Origin: Clostridiaceae bacterium
GTDB taxonomy: Bacteria; Bacillota; Clostridia; Saccharofermentanales; UBA5734
Assembly (NCBI GenBank): GCA_012727965.1
Contig: JAAYFZ010000016.1
Location: forward strand, 1-62,937
Length of the DNA stretch: 62,937 nt
Reading direction: 5' to 3'
Shown: piece after piece, positions 7,667 to 14,637 of the stretch
Layout: the number at the start of each line of letters is the position of its first letter
Position numbering within the stretch: position 1 is the stretch's first letter
Notes under the pieces: generated by a model
The model's database searches: none
The model's input: only the letters and a program-made list of their open reading frames with translations
What the model was told of the DNA's origin: nothing
Made by a program: the position numbers and the translations under genes

Positions 7667-9502
7667 ATGATTCCTGACAATATAGTTGAAGAAATCAAGA
7701 GCCGCAATGAATTGGTTTCGATCGTTGAGCAATACGTTACTCTCGATCGCAAGAGTTCTGCGAATTATTTCGGTCTCTGCCCTTTTCACAGGGAGGATAC
7801 CCCTTCTTTCAGCGTCTCGCCTTCGAAGCAGATATTCTACTGTTTTGGCTGTCATAAGGGCGGCAATGTCATAAATTTTATCAAGGAAATTGAGCATGTG
7901 TCTTATCCTCAAGCATTGCAGATACTCGCTGAGAAAGCGGGAATAGCTTTGCCTGAGCCAGATGATGAGGGTTGGCGCCGCCGCAGCGAACTAAGCAAGC
8001 GCCTGCATGAGGCGATGCTGGAGGCAGCCCGCTGGTTTTATATGCAACTGATCGGTAATATAGGCAAACCGGCTCAAGATTATCTAAGAAGGAGAGAAAT
8101 CTCCCCGGCAACCGCGAAGAAATTCGGACTCGGTTTTGCACCTGATAATTGGGATGCGTTGCTTAAACACTTGCAGAGTAAGGGTTTTACAACTGAAGAA
8201 ATCGAAGCCAGTGGTTTGTTTAAGAAAACTAAACAGGGCAATCTTATTGATTTATTCCGCGGAAGACTAATGTTTCCTATTTTCGATGTGCTTGGCAAAG
8301 TAGTAGCTTTTGGCGGTCGTGTGCTTGATGATAGTTTGCCGAAATACATCAACTCGCCTGAAACACCTATTTACACCAAGGGACGTCATCTTTATGGTCT
8401 CAACCTGGCAAAAGCCAGCAGAACTGATAATTTGATTATTGTCGAGGGTTATCTTGATGTTATCGCGATGCATCAGGCTGGCATAGATCAGGCAGTAGCC
8501 GCTCTTGGGACTGCACTGACAGAACAGCAGGCGATACTGCTGCGCAAATATACTGAGAAGATAATCATTGGATTTGATGCCGATGCTGCTGGTCAGAAGG
8601 CCGCGCTGAGAGGCCTTGAAATTTTGGCAGGCAAGGATATGGATGTGTCAGTTTTGATGGTGCCTGATGGCAAGGATCCCGATGAATATATTCGTAAAAA
8701 CGGTCCTGAACGATTTCATGCATTGGTCGAGAAGTCGATGCCTCTGCTTGATTATCGTCTATATTGTGCTCGCAGAGACAGTCAGACCGATAAGGGACTG
8801 GATATTATCGAATATCAGGATAGAGCCTGCGATATTCTTGCCGAACTGGACAATGGCATAGTCAGGGAACTATATGCAGACAAACTGGCTGCAGAACTTC
8901 ATGCCAGCAAAGACATAGTAATCAGAGAAATTGAGAGGCGCAAGTTAGTACCTGCAGCCGACAAGAATAAAGATCTTCTCAAACAGCAGCTGCGCCAGAG
9001 ACAGATGGATTTGACCAGGAAGCAGGAAGAAAACAAAGATCAAATTACAAAAGAAGAAATATATTTGATTGTGCTTCTGGCTTCATATCCTGGATGCTGG
9101 CTGGAAATGAAGGATAAACCAAGTCCTGCAGATTTTTCTCAAGGGACAATGAGGCAGCTTTTTGTTGAGGCAATGCCGCTTCTATCGGAGGCTAGACTGG
9201 ACTCTTCGAGATTGCTTGATCTTGCAGGTGATACAGTGATAAGAGGCAGAGAGTTGAAGGAGCTCTTGGCCAAGGCCAGTATGCAGATCGATGATATTCT
9301 CGGCAGCCAGAGAGAAACAAAAGCTGCCCGCCTGTGGATGCTGCGTACACGTATGAAGCAGTTGCTGATCAACAAAAAAAAGCTTGAACAGAAGTTGAAT
9401 GAGGTCAACGAAGAGCATGAAACCAGAGAACTGCGCAATGAACTACTGAAGCTATCACAAGATTATGCGCATCTGAAGGAACAATACAACACAGAATTTT
9501 GA
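7667..9502 (+). CDS. dnaG: DNA primase DnaG
   Basis: Makes RNA primers at the replication fork. The 611-residue protein has the CHC2 zinc ribbon (Cys38, His41, Cys59, Cys62), the catalytic core, and a TOPRIM domain with IVEGYLDVIAMHQAG and IIGFDADAAGQKAA carrying the acidic metal-binding residues, followed by a helical C-terminal helicase-interaction region. It heads the classic dnaG-rpoD operon. The ATG is poorly placed relative to the nearest AGAAGG (17 bases), while a five-codon ORF (ATG 7653, MLSVR) ends in TGA overlapping this ATG, so initiation may depend on coupling. Confidence 0.96.
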   Translation: MIPDNIVEEIKSRNELVSIVEQYVTLDRKSSANYFGLCPFHREDTPSFSVSPSKQIFYCFGCHKGGNVINFIKEIEHVSYPQALQILAEKAGIALPEPDDEGWRRRSELSKRLHEAMLEAARWFYMQLIGNIGKPAQDYLRRREISPATAKKFGLGFAPDNWDALLKHLQSKGFTTEEIEASGLFKKTKQGNLIDLFRGRLMFPIFDVLGKVVAFGGRVLDDSLPKYINSPETPIYTKGRHLYGLNLAKASRTDNLIIVEGYLDVIAMHQAGIDQAVAALGTALTEQQAILLRKYTEKIIIGFDADAAGQKAALRGLEILAGKDMDVSVLMVPDGKDPDEYIRKNGPERFHALVEKSMPLLDYRLYCARRDSQTDKGLDIIEYQDRACDILAELDNGIVRELYADKLAAELHASKDIVIREIERRKLVPAADKNKDLLKQQLRQRQMDLTRKQEENKDQITKEEIYLIVLLASYPGCWLEMKDKPSPADFSQGTMRQLFVEAMPLLSEARLDSSRLLDLAGDTVIRGRELKELLAKASMQIDDILGSQRETKAARLWMLRTRMKQLLINKKKLEQKLNEVNEEHETRELRNELLKLSQDYAHLKEQYNTEF

Positions 9503-9568
9503 CCAAATATCAATTGAACATAAATAGCAGAAATAATAAATAAGATAATATATGCGGAGGTATCGCTG

Positions 9569-10864
9569 ATGAAAAAGGAAAACAAAAATGAGATCCAGGA
9601 AGAGCAGAAGGCTGAACTGAAGGCTGCTGAGGAGAACATGGTAGAGTCAAAGGTTGTTGAGACTGAAGAAGCAGCACCGGAGCAAGCAGCGCCAGCTAAG
9701 AAAAAAGCTCCTGCACGCAAGAAAACCGTTGCTAAGAAGAGTTCTGGTGATAAGGAATCTGCTGCTGTTGTTTCGGAAGAAATATCAAGCGGAGATGTCA
9801 TCAAGGAACAACGTTTGGGCCTTATCAATGAACTAATCAAGAAGGCAAAAGAAAATGCCAACAAAATATCATCGAAAGATGTTATGGATCTGGTAGAGGC
9901 TTCTGATATAGATATCGATCAGGCTGAGAAGGTAATTGAGAAGCTTGAAGGACTTGGCATAGAAGTTGTTGCCGACAATTCTGTTGAAGAGGATGTCAGT
10001 GATTCAGAGGTCGAAATCAGTTCGATCGATGGTATCGGCGTTGATGATCCTGTACGTATGTATCTAAAAGAAATCGGCAAGGTTCCTCTTCTTACAGCTG
10101 ATCAGGAAAAAGAACTCGCTCAGGCAATGCTTGATGGTGATGAGGATGCGAAAAACGCTCTTTGTGAAGCGAATCTCAGGCTGGTAGTAAGTATAGCCAA
10201 GAGATATGTGGGCAGAGGCATGCAGTTTCTTGACCTGATTCAAGAAGGCAATCTTGGTCTTATCAAGGCTGTTGATAAATTTGATTATCTAAAGGGCTAT
10301 AAATTCAGTACGTATGCGACTTGGTGGATCAGACAGGCAATTACCAGAGCTATAGCTGATCAAGCTCGTACGATCAGAATACCTGTTCATATGGTTGAAA
10401 CGATCAATAAGCTGATTAGAATTCAGCGTCAGCTTATCCAGGAACTTGGCAGAGAACCAGAAGCTGAGGAACTTGCCAATGAAATGGGTATGACTGTTGA
10501 GAAGGTCCGTGAGATCATGAAAATTTCACAGGAACCTGTATCACTGGAGAAACCGATCGGTGAAGAAGAGGACAGTCATCTTGGTGACTTCATACCAGAT
10601 GACGATGCACCATCACCTGCTGATCAGGCGGCTTTTACCCTGCTGAAGGAACAGCTTCTCGAAGTCTTGAAAGGCCTGACACCCAGAGAAGAAAAAGTTC
10701 TGAGACTGAGGTTCGGACTTGACGATGGCAGAACGAGAACTCTTGAAGAAGTCGGCAAGGAGTTTAACGTTACCCGTGAACGTATCAGACAGATCGAGGC
10801 AAAAGCGCTTAGGAAGATGCGTCATCCTAGCCGCAGCAAGAAGCTGAAGGATTATCTCGATTAA
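9569..10864 (+). CDS. rpoD: Primary sigma factor RpoD (SigA)
   Basis: Housekeeping sigma-70 subunit of RNA polymerase. The 431 residues comprise an acidic then Lys/Ala-rich N-terminal extension (residues ~1-75, with a KKKAPARKK patch), region 1.1, region 1.2 (DPVRMYLKEIG), region 2 (GYKFSTYATWWIRQAI, recognising -10), region 3, and region 4.2 (NVTRERIRQIEAKALRK, recognising -35). The N-terminal extension is longer than in Bacillus. Start at ATG 9569 with GCGGAGG upstream. The many TTGACA/TATAAT pairs in this window are its expected targets. Confidence 0.97.
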   Translation: MKKENKNEIQEEQKAELKAAEENMVESKVVETEEAAPEQAAPAKKKAPARKKTVAKKSSGDKESAAVVSEEISSGDVIKEQRLGLINELIKKAKENANKISSKDVMDLVEASDIDIDQAEKVIEKLEGLGIEVVADNSVEEDVSDSEVEISSIDGIGVDDPVRMYLKEIGKVPLLTADQEKELAQAMLDGDEDAKNALCEANLRLVVSIAKRYVGRGMQFLDLIQEGNLGLIKAVDKFDYLKGYKFSTYATWWIRQAITRAIADQARTIRIPVHMVETINKLIRIQRQLIQELGREPEAEELANEMGMTVEKVREIMKISQEPVSLEKPIGEEEDSHLGDFIPDDDAPSPADQAAFTLLKEQLLEVLKGLTPREEKVLRLRFGLDDGRTRTLEEVGKEFNVTRERIRQIEAKALRKMRHPSRSKKLKDYLD

Positions 10865-10865
10865 G

Positions 10866-11579
10866 ATGGAACGATCCGAAAATCACGAACCGGTATTGCC
10901 TCTGCTTAGCCCCAGGCTCAGAGCGATCGCTGATATGGTGACTGAAAAAACTGACAGAATAATCGATATCGGCACAGATCATGCATATTTGCCGATCTGG
11001 CTTGCAGGCAGAAATACCTGCAGCACAGCTATTGCCTCAGATCTGCGAAGCGGTCCGGTTGCCAGAGCAAAAAGTAATATCGATAAGTATGGAATGAGCG
11101 ATAGAATCGAGGCCAGAATAGGTGATGGTCTTGAAGATATTGCGCTATGTGATGGTGATACTGTAATAATCGCCGGGATGGGCGGTCTTGAGATCATGAA
11201 GATCCTTGACTCCCGTCTTGACGATATTCCCGCCGGACTAAAGCTGATACTGCAACCGCAAAGATCTATTCCTGAATTGCGGTCCTGGTTGATTCGAAAT
11301 GGGTTTTCGATTGAAGATGAGAGTATCATCAGAGATAGAAAGCACTTTTACACTGTAATCAAGGTGAGCTATTCAAATATTAATGGAACTGTTGATCAGG
11401 AGTTTGATACTCTGTCCGCCTGGCTAGGTCCAGTCCTGCTGAGAAAAAATCAAGACATGACCGATGACCCTTTATGGCAAGAGTATCTGCAAGATAAGAG
11501 AACTGCACTGGCAAAAGCCGTCCGAGGGAAACCTGAGCTAGCTGATTTGTTGAAGCAAATAGAGCAAATGCTGGCATAA
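10866..11579 (+). CDS. trmK: tRNA (adenine(22)-N(1))-methyltransferase TrmK
   Basis: Methylates A22 of some tRNAs using AdoMet. The 237-residue Rossmann methyltransferase has LSPRLRAIADMV, the AdoMet loop DIGTDHAYLPI, and the AGMGG motif followed by LILQPQ, all typical of TrmK (YqfN). The ATG follows the rpoD stop by one base and has no good ribosome binding site of its own, pointing to coupling. The rpoD-trmK-Nif3 order is the common Firmicutes arrangement. Confidence 0.93.
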   Translation: MERSENHEPVLPLLSPRLRAIADMVTEKTDRIIDIGTDHAYLPIWLAGRNTCSTAIASDLRSGPVARAKSNIDKYGMSDRIEARIGDGLEDIALCDGDTVIIAGMGGLEIMKILDSRLDDIPAGLKLILQPQRSIPELRSWLIRNGFSIEDESIIRDRKHFYTVIKVSYSNINGTVDQEFDTLSAWLGPVLLRKNQDMTDDPLWQEYLQDKRTALAKAVRGKPELADLLKQIEQMLA

Positions 11580-11603
11580 ACAGCCGATAAGGAGGTTATT
11601 CTC

Positions 11604-12413
11604 ATGCCAACAATAGCGGAAGTTGTAAGAAAAATTGAAGCAATTGCACCGGCAGCACTGGCAGAGAGCTGGGACCCGGTTGGTCTTCAGACAGGAAGTC
11701 TGGAAACAGAAATAACCGCAGCCTTGTTATGTCTCGATATAACAAGTTCGGCCATTGCCAGAGCCAAGGCTGCAAGGGCTGAGCTGATCATTACACATCA
11801 CCCCTTGATTTTCGTACCTGTAAAAACAGTTAGGGCTGATATTCCAGAGCAGCAGCTTCTCTATGACCTGATCAGACACAAAATAGCTGTTTTCAGCGCA
11901 CATACTAATCTTGATGCTGCTCCCGGGGGTGTCGCTGACAGTCTGGCACTGGCTTTGGATTTGGAAACAGACAAATGGCAAACTGTATTCCCTCAAAACA
12001 TTGAAATAGCCGGTTTTGCTGATGCCGGTCATGGACGTTATGCGGATCTTTATCAGCCGATCAAGCTATCAGAAATAAGACAAATAGTTGTTGAAAAACT
12101 TGGAAGTCCAGGCTGCAGAATTAATACCGATAGTAATCCTATGGTTTCAAGAGTCGCAGTTTTCCCAGGATCATTTTCTGAGGAATGGATAGCTGATCTT
12201 GATCTTCTGGATATTGACACCGTGATCACTGGAGAAGCCAAGCATAATGTTGCATTAGCTCTTGCTAACAGAGGCATCGCTCTAATCGATGCCGGGCATG
12301 ATGTCACAGAAAGAGTAGTACTTAAACCGCTCGCCGAGCGACTGAAAAATGATTTCCCACAAATGTCCTTTACCGTTGACATGGGCTTGGATTATAATAA
12401 GGTGGCTTTCTGA
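11604..12413 (+). CDS. Nif3-like dinuclear metal centre protein
   Basis: A 269-residue member of the Nif3/YqfO (DUF34) family, which forms a toroidal hexamer with two metals per subunit; its cellular role is unsettled. Metal ligands are visible in LIITHHPLIF, FSAHTNLDAAPGGV and the C-terminal IDAGHDVTE. This is the short form without the central PII-like insertion of Bacillus YqfO. AAGGAGG lies 9 bases before the ATG. Its stop codon overlaps the first bases of the RNase P RNA gene. Confidence 0.92.
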   Translation: MPTIAEVVRKIEAIAPAALAESWDPVGLQTGSLETEITAALLCLDITSSAIARAKAARAELIITHHPLIFVPVKTVRADIPEQQLLYDLIRHKIAVFSAHTNLDAAPGGVADSLALALDLETDKWQTVFPQNIEIAGFADAGHGRYADLYQPIKLSEIRQIVVEKLGSPGCRINTDSNPMVSRVAVFPGSFSEEWIADLDLLDIDTVITGEAKHNVALALANRGIALIDAGHDVTERVVLKPLAERLKNDFPQMSFTVDMGLDYNKVAF

Positions 12414-12748
12414 GTTGATTGGATAGTCGCAGGCATAAGGTGAAAACCTGTGCGTGAGGAAAGTCCGGGCTCCAAAGGGCAGGGTGCCGGGTAGTTCCCG
12501 GTGAAGGCGACTTCAAGGATAGTGCAACAGAAATATACCGCCGGTAATAATCGGTAAGGGTGGAAAGGCGAGGTAAGAGCTCACCAGCGGGCTGGCGACA
12601 GTCCGGCTCTGTAAACCCCACCTGGAGCAACACCGTGGAGGGACATTAATGTGGCCCGCATGTCCCGGGGAGGTGGCTTGAGCCATTCAGAAATGATTGG
12701 CCTAGATAGATGACTGTCCACGACAGGACCCGGCTTATAGATCAACTC
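12412..12748 (+). ncRNA. rnpB: RNase P RNA, catalytic subunit
   Basis: Ribozyme that removes the 5' leader of pre-tRNAs. Conserved landmarks are present in order: GAGGAAAGTCCGGGCTC (P4 5' strand region), CAGGGTGCCGGGTA, the GTGCAACAGAAATA core, GTAAGGGTGGAAAGG, GTAAGAGCTCACCAG, and the 3' block ending TAGATGACTGTCC with ACCCGGCTTATAG. The terminal P1 helix pairs GAGTTGAT at 12412-12419 with ATCAACTC at 12741-12748, so the gene begins inside the stop codon of the Nif3-like gene. A T-run (12757-12764) follows. The layout appears type A. Confidence 0.95.
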
Positions 12749-12778
12749 AGAAAGCATTTTTTTATTTTGGAGGACCTC

Positions 12779-13954
12779 ATGAAAGCAGAATCATATTTAT
12801 CACGCGGTGTTTCACCGACAAAGGACGATGTAAAACTAGCGGTTGCTAATCAGTCTAAGGGTCTTTTCCCAGGATCATTCTGTAAAGTTATCGAAGATCC
12901 GGCCGGTGATGACAACTGGTGCAGTGCGGTCCATGCTGATGGTGCAGGTACCAAATCTTCGGCAGCATATTTGATGTATAGACTGACTGGTGACACTTCC
13001 TGGTTTGCCGGCATCGCGCAGGATTCGCTTGTTATGAATACAGATGATCTTGCCTGTATTGGCGCGACTGATAATTTTCTTGTATCCAATACGATTGGTA
13101 GAAACGCACATCGGGTCAATGCCGAATGTCTGGCAGCAATTATCAACGGTTATGACAGCTTCATTGATAAAATGGCAGCGCATGATGTCAAGATTACGAT
13201 GACAGGCGGTGAAACTGCTGATGTTGGTGATCTGGTCAGAACTGTCATCTGTGATTCGACAGTGGTTGTTCGTCTTCCGCGTGCGAATGTGATAAATGCT
13301 GCAGATATAAAACCTGATCAGGTGATTATCGGTCTGGCCTCATTTGGTCAGACCAATTATGAAGATAGAGAGAACTCAGGTATTGGTTCCAACGGCCTTA
13401 CAGCCGCCAGACACCTTCTTCTTCATTCAGATTATCGCGACCAGTTCCCAGAGACCTATGCCGATACGATGCCAGCAGACAAAGCTTACTGTGGACTTTA
13501 TCACGCTGAGGACAAACTGCCCGGTAGCACGCTGACAGCAGGTGAAGCTGTTCTGTCGCCGACTAGAACTTATCTGCCTGTAATTCGCAGAATTCTTGCG
13601 GAGCATGGCAATAGTATCAGTGGTATCATTCATTGCACAGGCGGCGGTCAGGTTAAATGCCGTGATTTCGGTCATGGACTCAGATATGTAAAAGACAACC
13701 TGTTTGAGCGTCCGCCGGTCTTCAGGGCAATCTTTGAGTCTGGAGATGTTAAACAGCATGAAATGTACCAGATATTCAATATGGGCCATCGCATGGAACT
13801 GTATTGTGATCAGGACTCTGCTGCAGCGATCATTGAAACTGCCGCAACGTTTAAACTTGATGCCAGGATCATCGGCTATACTGAGAAGCTGACTGATCAG
13901 GATGCAGCCAATCAAGTCATCATCAAGGATCAGGGAGAAGAGTTCGTATATTGA
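12779..13954 (+). CDS. PurM-like AIR synthase, Bacteroidetes-type form
   Basis: A 391-residue ATP-grasp-unrelated PurM/PurL-fold protein likely to be a phosphoribosylformylglycinamidine cyclo-ligase (purine step 5). It shows MHADGAGTKSS-like HADGAGTKSS, IAQDSLVMNTDDL, TGGETADVGDL and NSGIGSNGLTAARH. These match the longer, divergent PurM form common in Bacteroidetes rather than the roughly 340-residue Firmicutes PurM. Start at ATG 12779, 5 bases after GGAGGA; any longer form would run into RNase P RNA. It is not near other purine genes here except distant purB. Activity is inferred. Confidence 0.8.
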   Translation: MKAESYLSRGVSPTKDDVKLAVANQSKGLFPGSFCKVIEDPAGDDNWCSAVHADGAGTKSSAAYLMYRLTGDTSWFAGIAQDSLVMNTDDLACIGATDNFLVSNTIGRNAHRVNAECLAAIINGYDSFIDKMAAHDVKITMTGGETADVGDLVRTVICDSTVVVRLPRANVINAADIKPDQVIIGLASFGQTNYEDRENSGIGSNGLTAARHLLLHSDYRDQFPETYADTMPADKAYCGLYHAEDKLPGSTLTAGEAVLSPTRTYLPVIRRILAEHGNSISGIIHCTGGGQVKCRDFGHGLRYVKDNLFERPPVFRAIFESGDVKQHEMYQIFNMGHRMELYCDQDSAAAIIETAATFKLDARIIGYTEKLTDQDAANQVIIKDQGEEFVY

Positions 13955-14051
13955 TCTTGTATCTGTTTTTTGCATGTTGATTATGTGGACGTACCTGGAG
14001 ACACAATTGGAGCATCAGCAATAATATGCAGCGATATTGAACTGTGATTTC

Positions 14052-14080
14052 TTTACAAACAAACCAGCATATGTTAGAAT
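14052..14080 (+). promoter_or_regulatory. Promoter of rpsO
   Basis: TTTACA (14052-14057), a 17-base spacer, then TAGAAT (14075-14080) with an upstream TG (extended -10). Transcription should start near 14087, leaving a leader of about 75 bases that contains a long hairpin. Confidence 0.65.
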
Positions 14081-14097
14081 TTTTAATAGTCTGCCAT

Positions 14098-14134
14098 GAC
14101 AAGGTTTATGGATCGTCCGACCATATACTTTGTC
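14098..14134 (+). promoter_or_regulatory. Hairpin leader of rpsO, candidate S15 autoregulatory site
   Basis: Bases 14098-14105 (GACAAGGT) pair with 14127-14134 and bases 14107-14111 (TATGG) pair with 14121-14125, leaving one T-T mismatch and a 9-base loop. S15 is known to repress its own mRNA through leader structures in several bacteria; the link here is inferred from position and pairing. Confidence 0.5.
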
Positions 14135-14161
14135 TACGGTGAATATCAAGGAGGAAATATA

Positions 14162-14425
14162 ATGGACAAGGCTAAAAAAGCAGAAATCATGACAACCTAT
14201 GCACGTCATGAGGGAGACACAGGTTCACCTGAAGTACAGGTAGCATTACTCACAGAGCGTATCAATCATCTGACTGAACATCTGAAGACTCATAAGAATG
14301 ATCACCATTCACGTCGTGGTCTTCTGATGATGGTCGGACGTCGTCGTGGTCTTCTCGATTATCTGATCAGTATCGATATCGAGCGTTATCGTACGATCAT
14401 TGAGAAGCTGCATATCAGGAAGTAA
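14162..14425 (+). CDS. rpsO: 30S ribosomal protein S15
   Basis: Primary 16S rRNA-binding protein of the small subunit platform. The 87-residue product has GDTGSPEVQVALLTERI and HKNDHHSRRGLLMMVGRRR, the S15 signature. Start at ATG 14162, after AAGGAGG; the open frame upstream is the structured leader, not coding. A terminator follows, and pnp lies next, the usual rpsO-pnp order. Confidence 0.97.
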   Translation: MDKAKKAEIMTTYARHEGDTGSPEVQVALLTERINHLTEHLKTHKNDHHSRRGLLMMVGRRRGLLDYLISIDIERYRTIIEKLHIRK

Positions 14426-14443
14426 TCGTATCTGCCGTTGTGG

Positions 14444-14472
14444 AAATGGTGAGCTTAAAACTCACCATTTTT
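14444..14472 (+). terminator. Intrinsic terminator after rpsO
   Basis: A 10-bp perfect stem (AAATGGTGAG, 7-base loop, CTCACCATTT) is followed directly by more T residues. It separates rpsO from pnp transcription. Confidence 0.88.
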
Positions 14473-14498
14473 CACAGCTGTCGGCAGAACAATTACAG

Positions 14499-14504
14499 TA
14501 TAAT
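14499..14504 (+). promoter_or_regulatory. -10 element upstream of pnp
   Basis: A perfect TATAAT lies after the rpsO terminator. No good -35 is found at 16-18 bases. Transcription would start near 14511, exactly at the 5' strand of the pnp leader structure, which supports the assignment. Confidence 0.45.
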
Positions 14505-14509
14505 TTGAA

Positions 14510-14584
14510 CCCGTAGGCTGTAGAAGGTAGGCTGCGCGGCTGAAGAGGTCGGCCCCGGAACCTACATGCTACCGCCATTACGGG
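14510..14584 (+). promoter_or_regulatory. Structured pnp leader RNA
   Basis: CCCGTA (14510-14515) pairs with TACGGG (14579-14584), GTAGG (14527-14531) with CCTAC (14561-14565), and GGCTG (14538-14542) with CGGCC (14550-14554, one wobble). The result is a long imperfect, GC-rich stem at the very 5' end of the predicted transcript, ending about 40 bases before the pnp ribosome binding site. PNPase is known to act on its own leader in Enterobacteria; this structure could play a similar part. Confidence 0.45.
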
Positions 14585-14637
14585 AAAAGATGCTAAGCAA
14601 GTATCTTAATCTTAGATCAAACAATGGAGGTACATTA

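Noticed and set aside
13427..13975. Minus-strand open frame of 182 codons opposite the PurM-like gene
   Set aside because: Antisense shadow with no recognisable motif; the plus strand encodes a conserved enzyme.
14096..14161. N-terminal extension of rpsO
   Set aside because: The stretch forms the hairpin leader, and AAGGAGG directly precedes the shorter ATG, which matches the normal S15 N-terminus.
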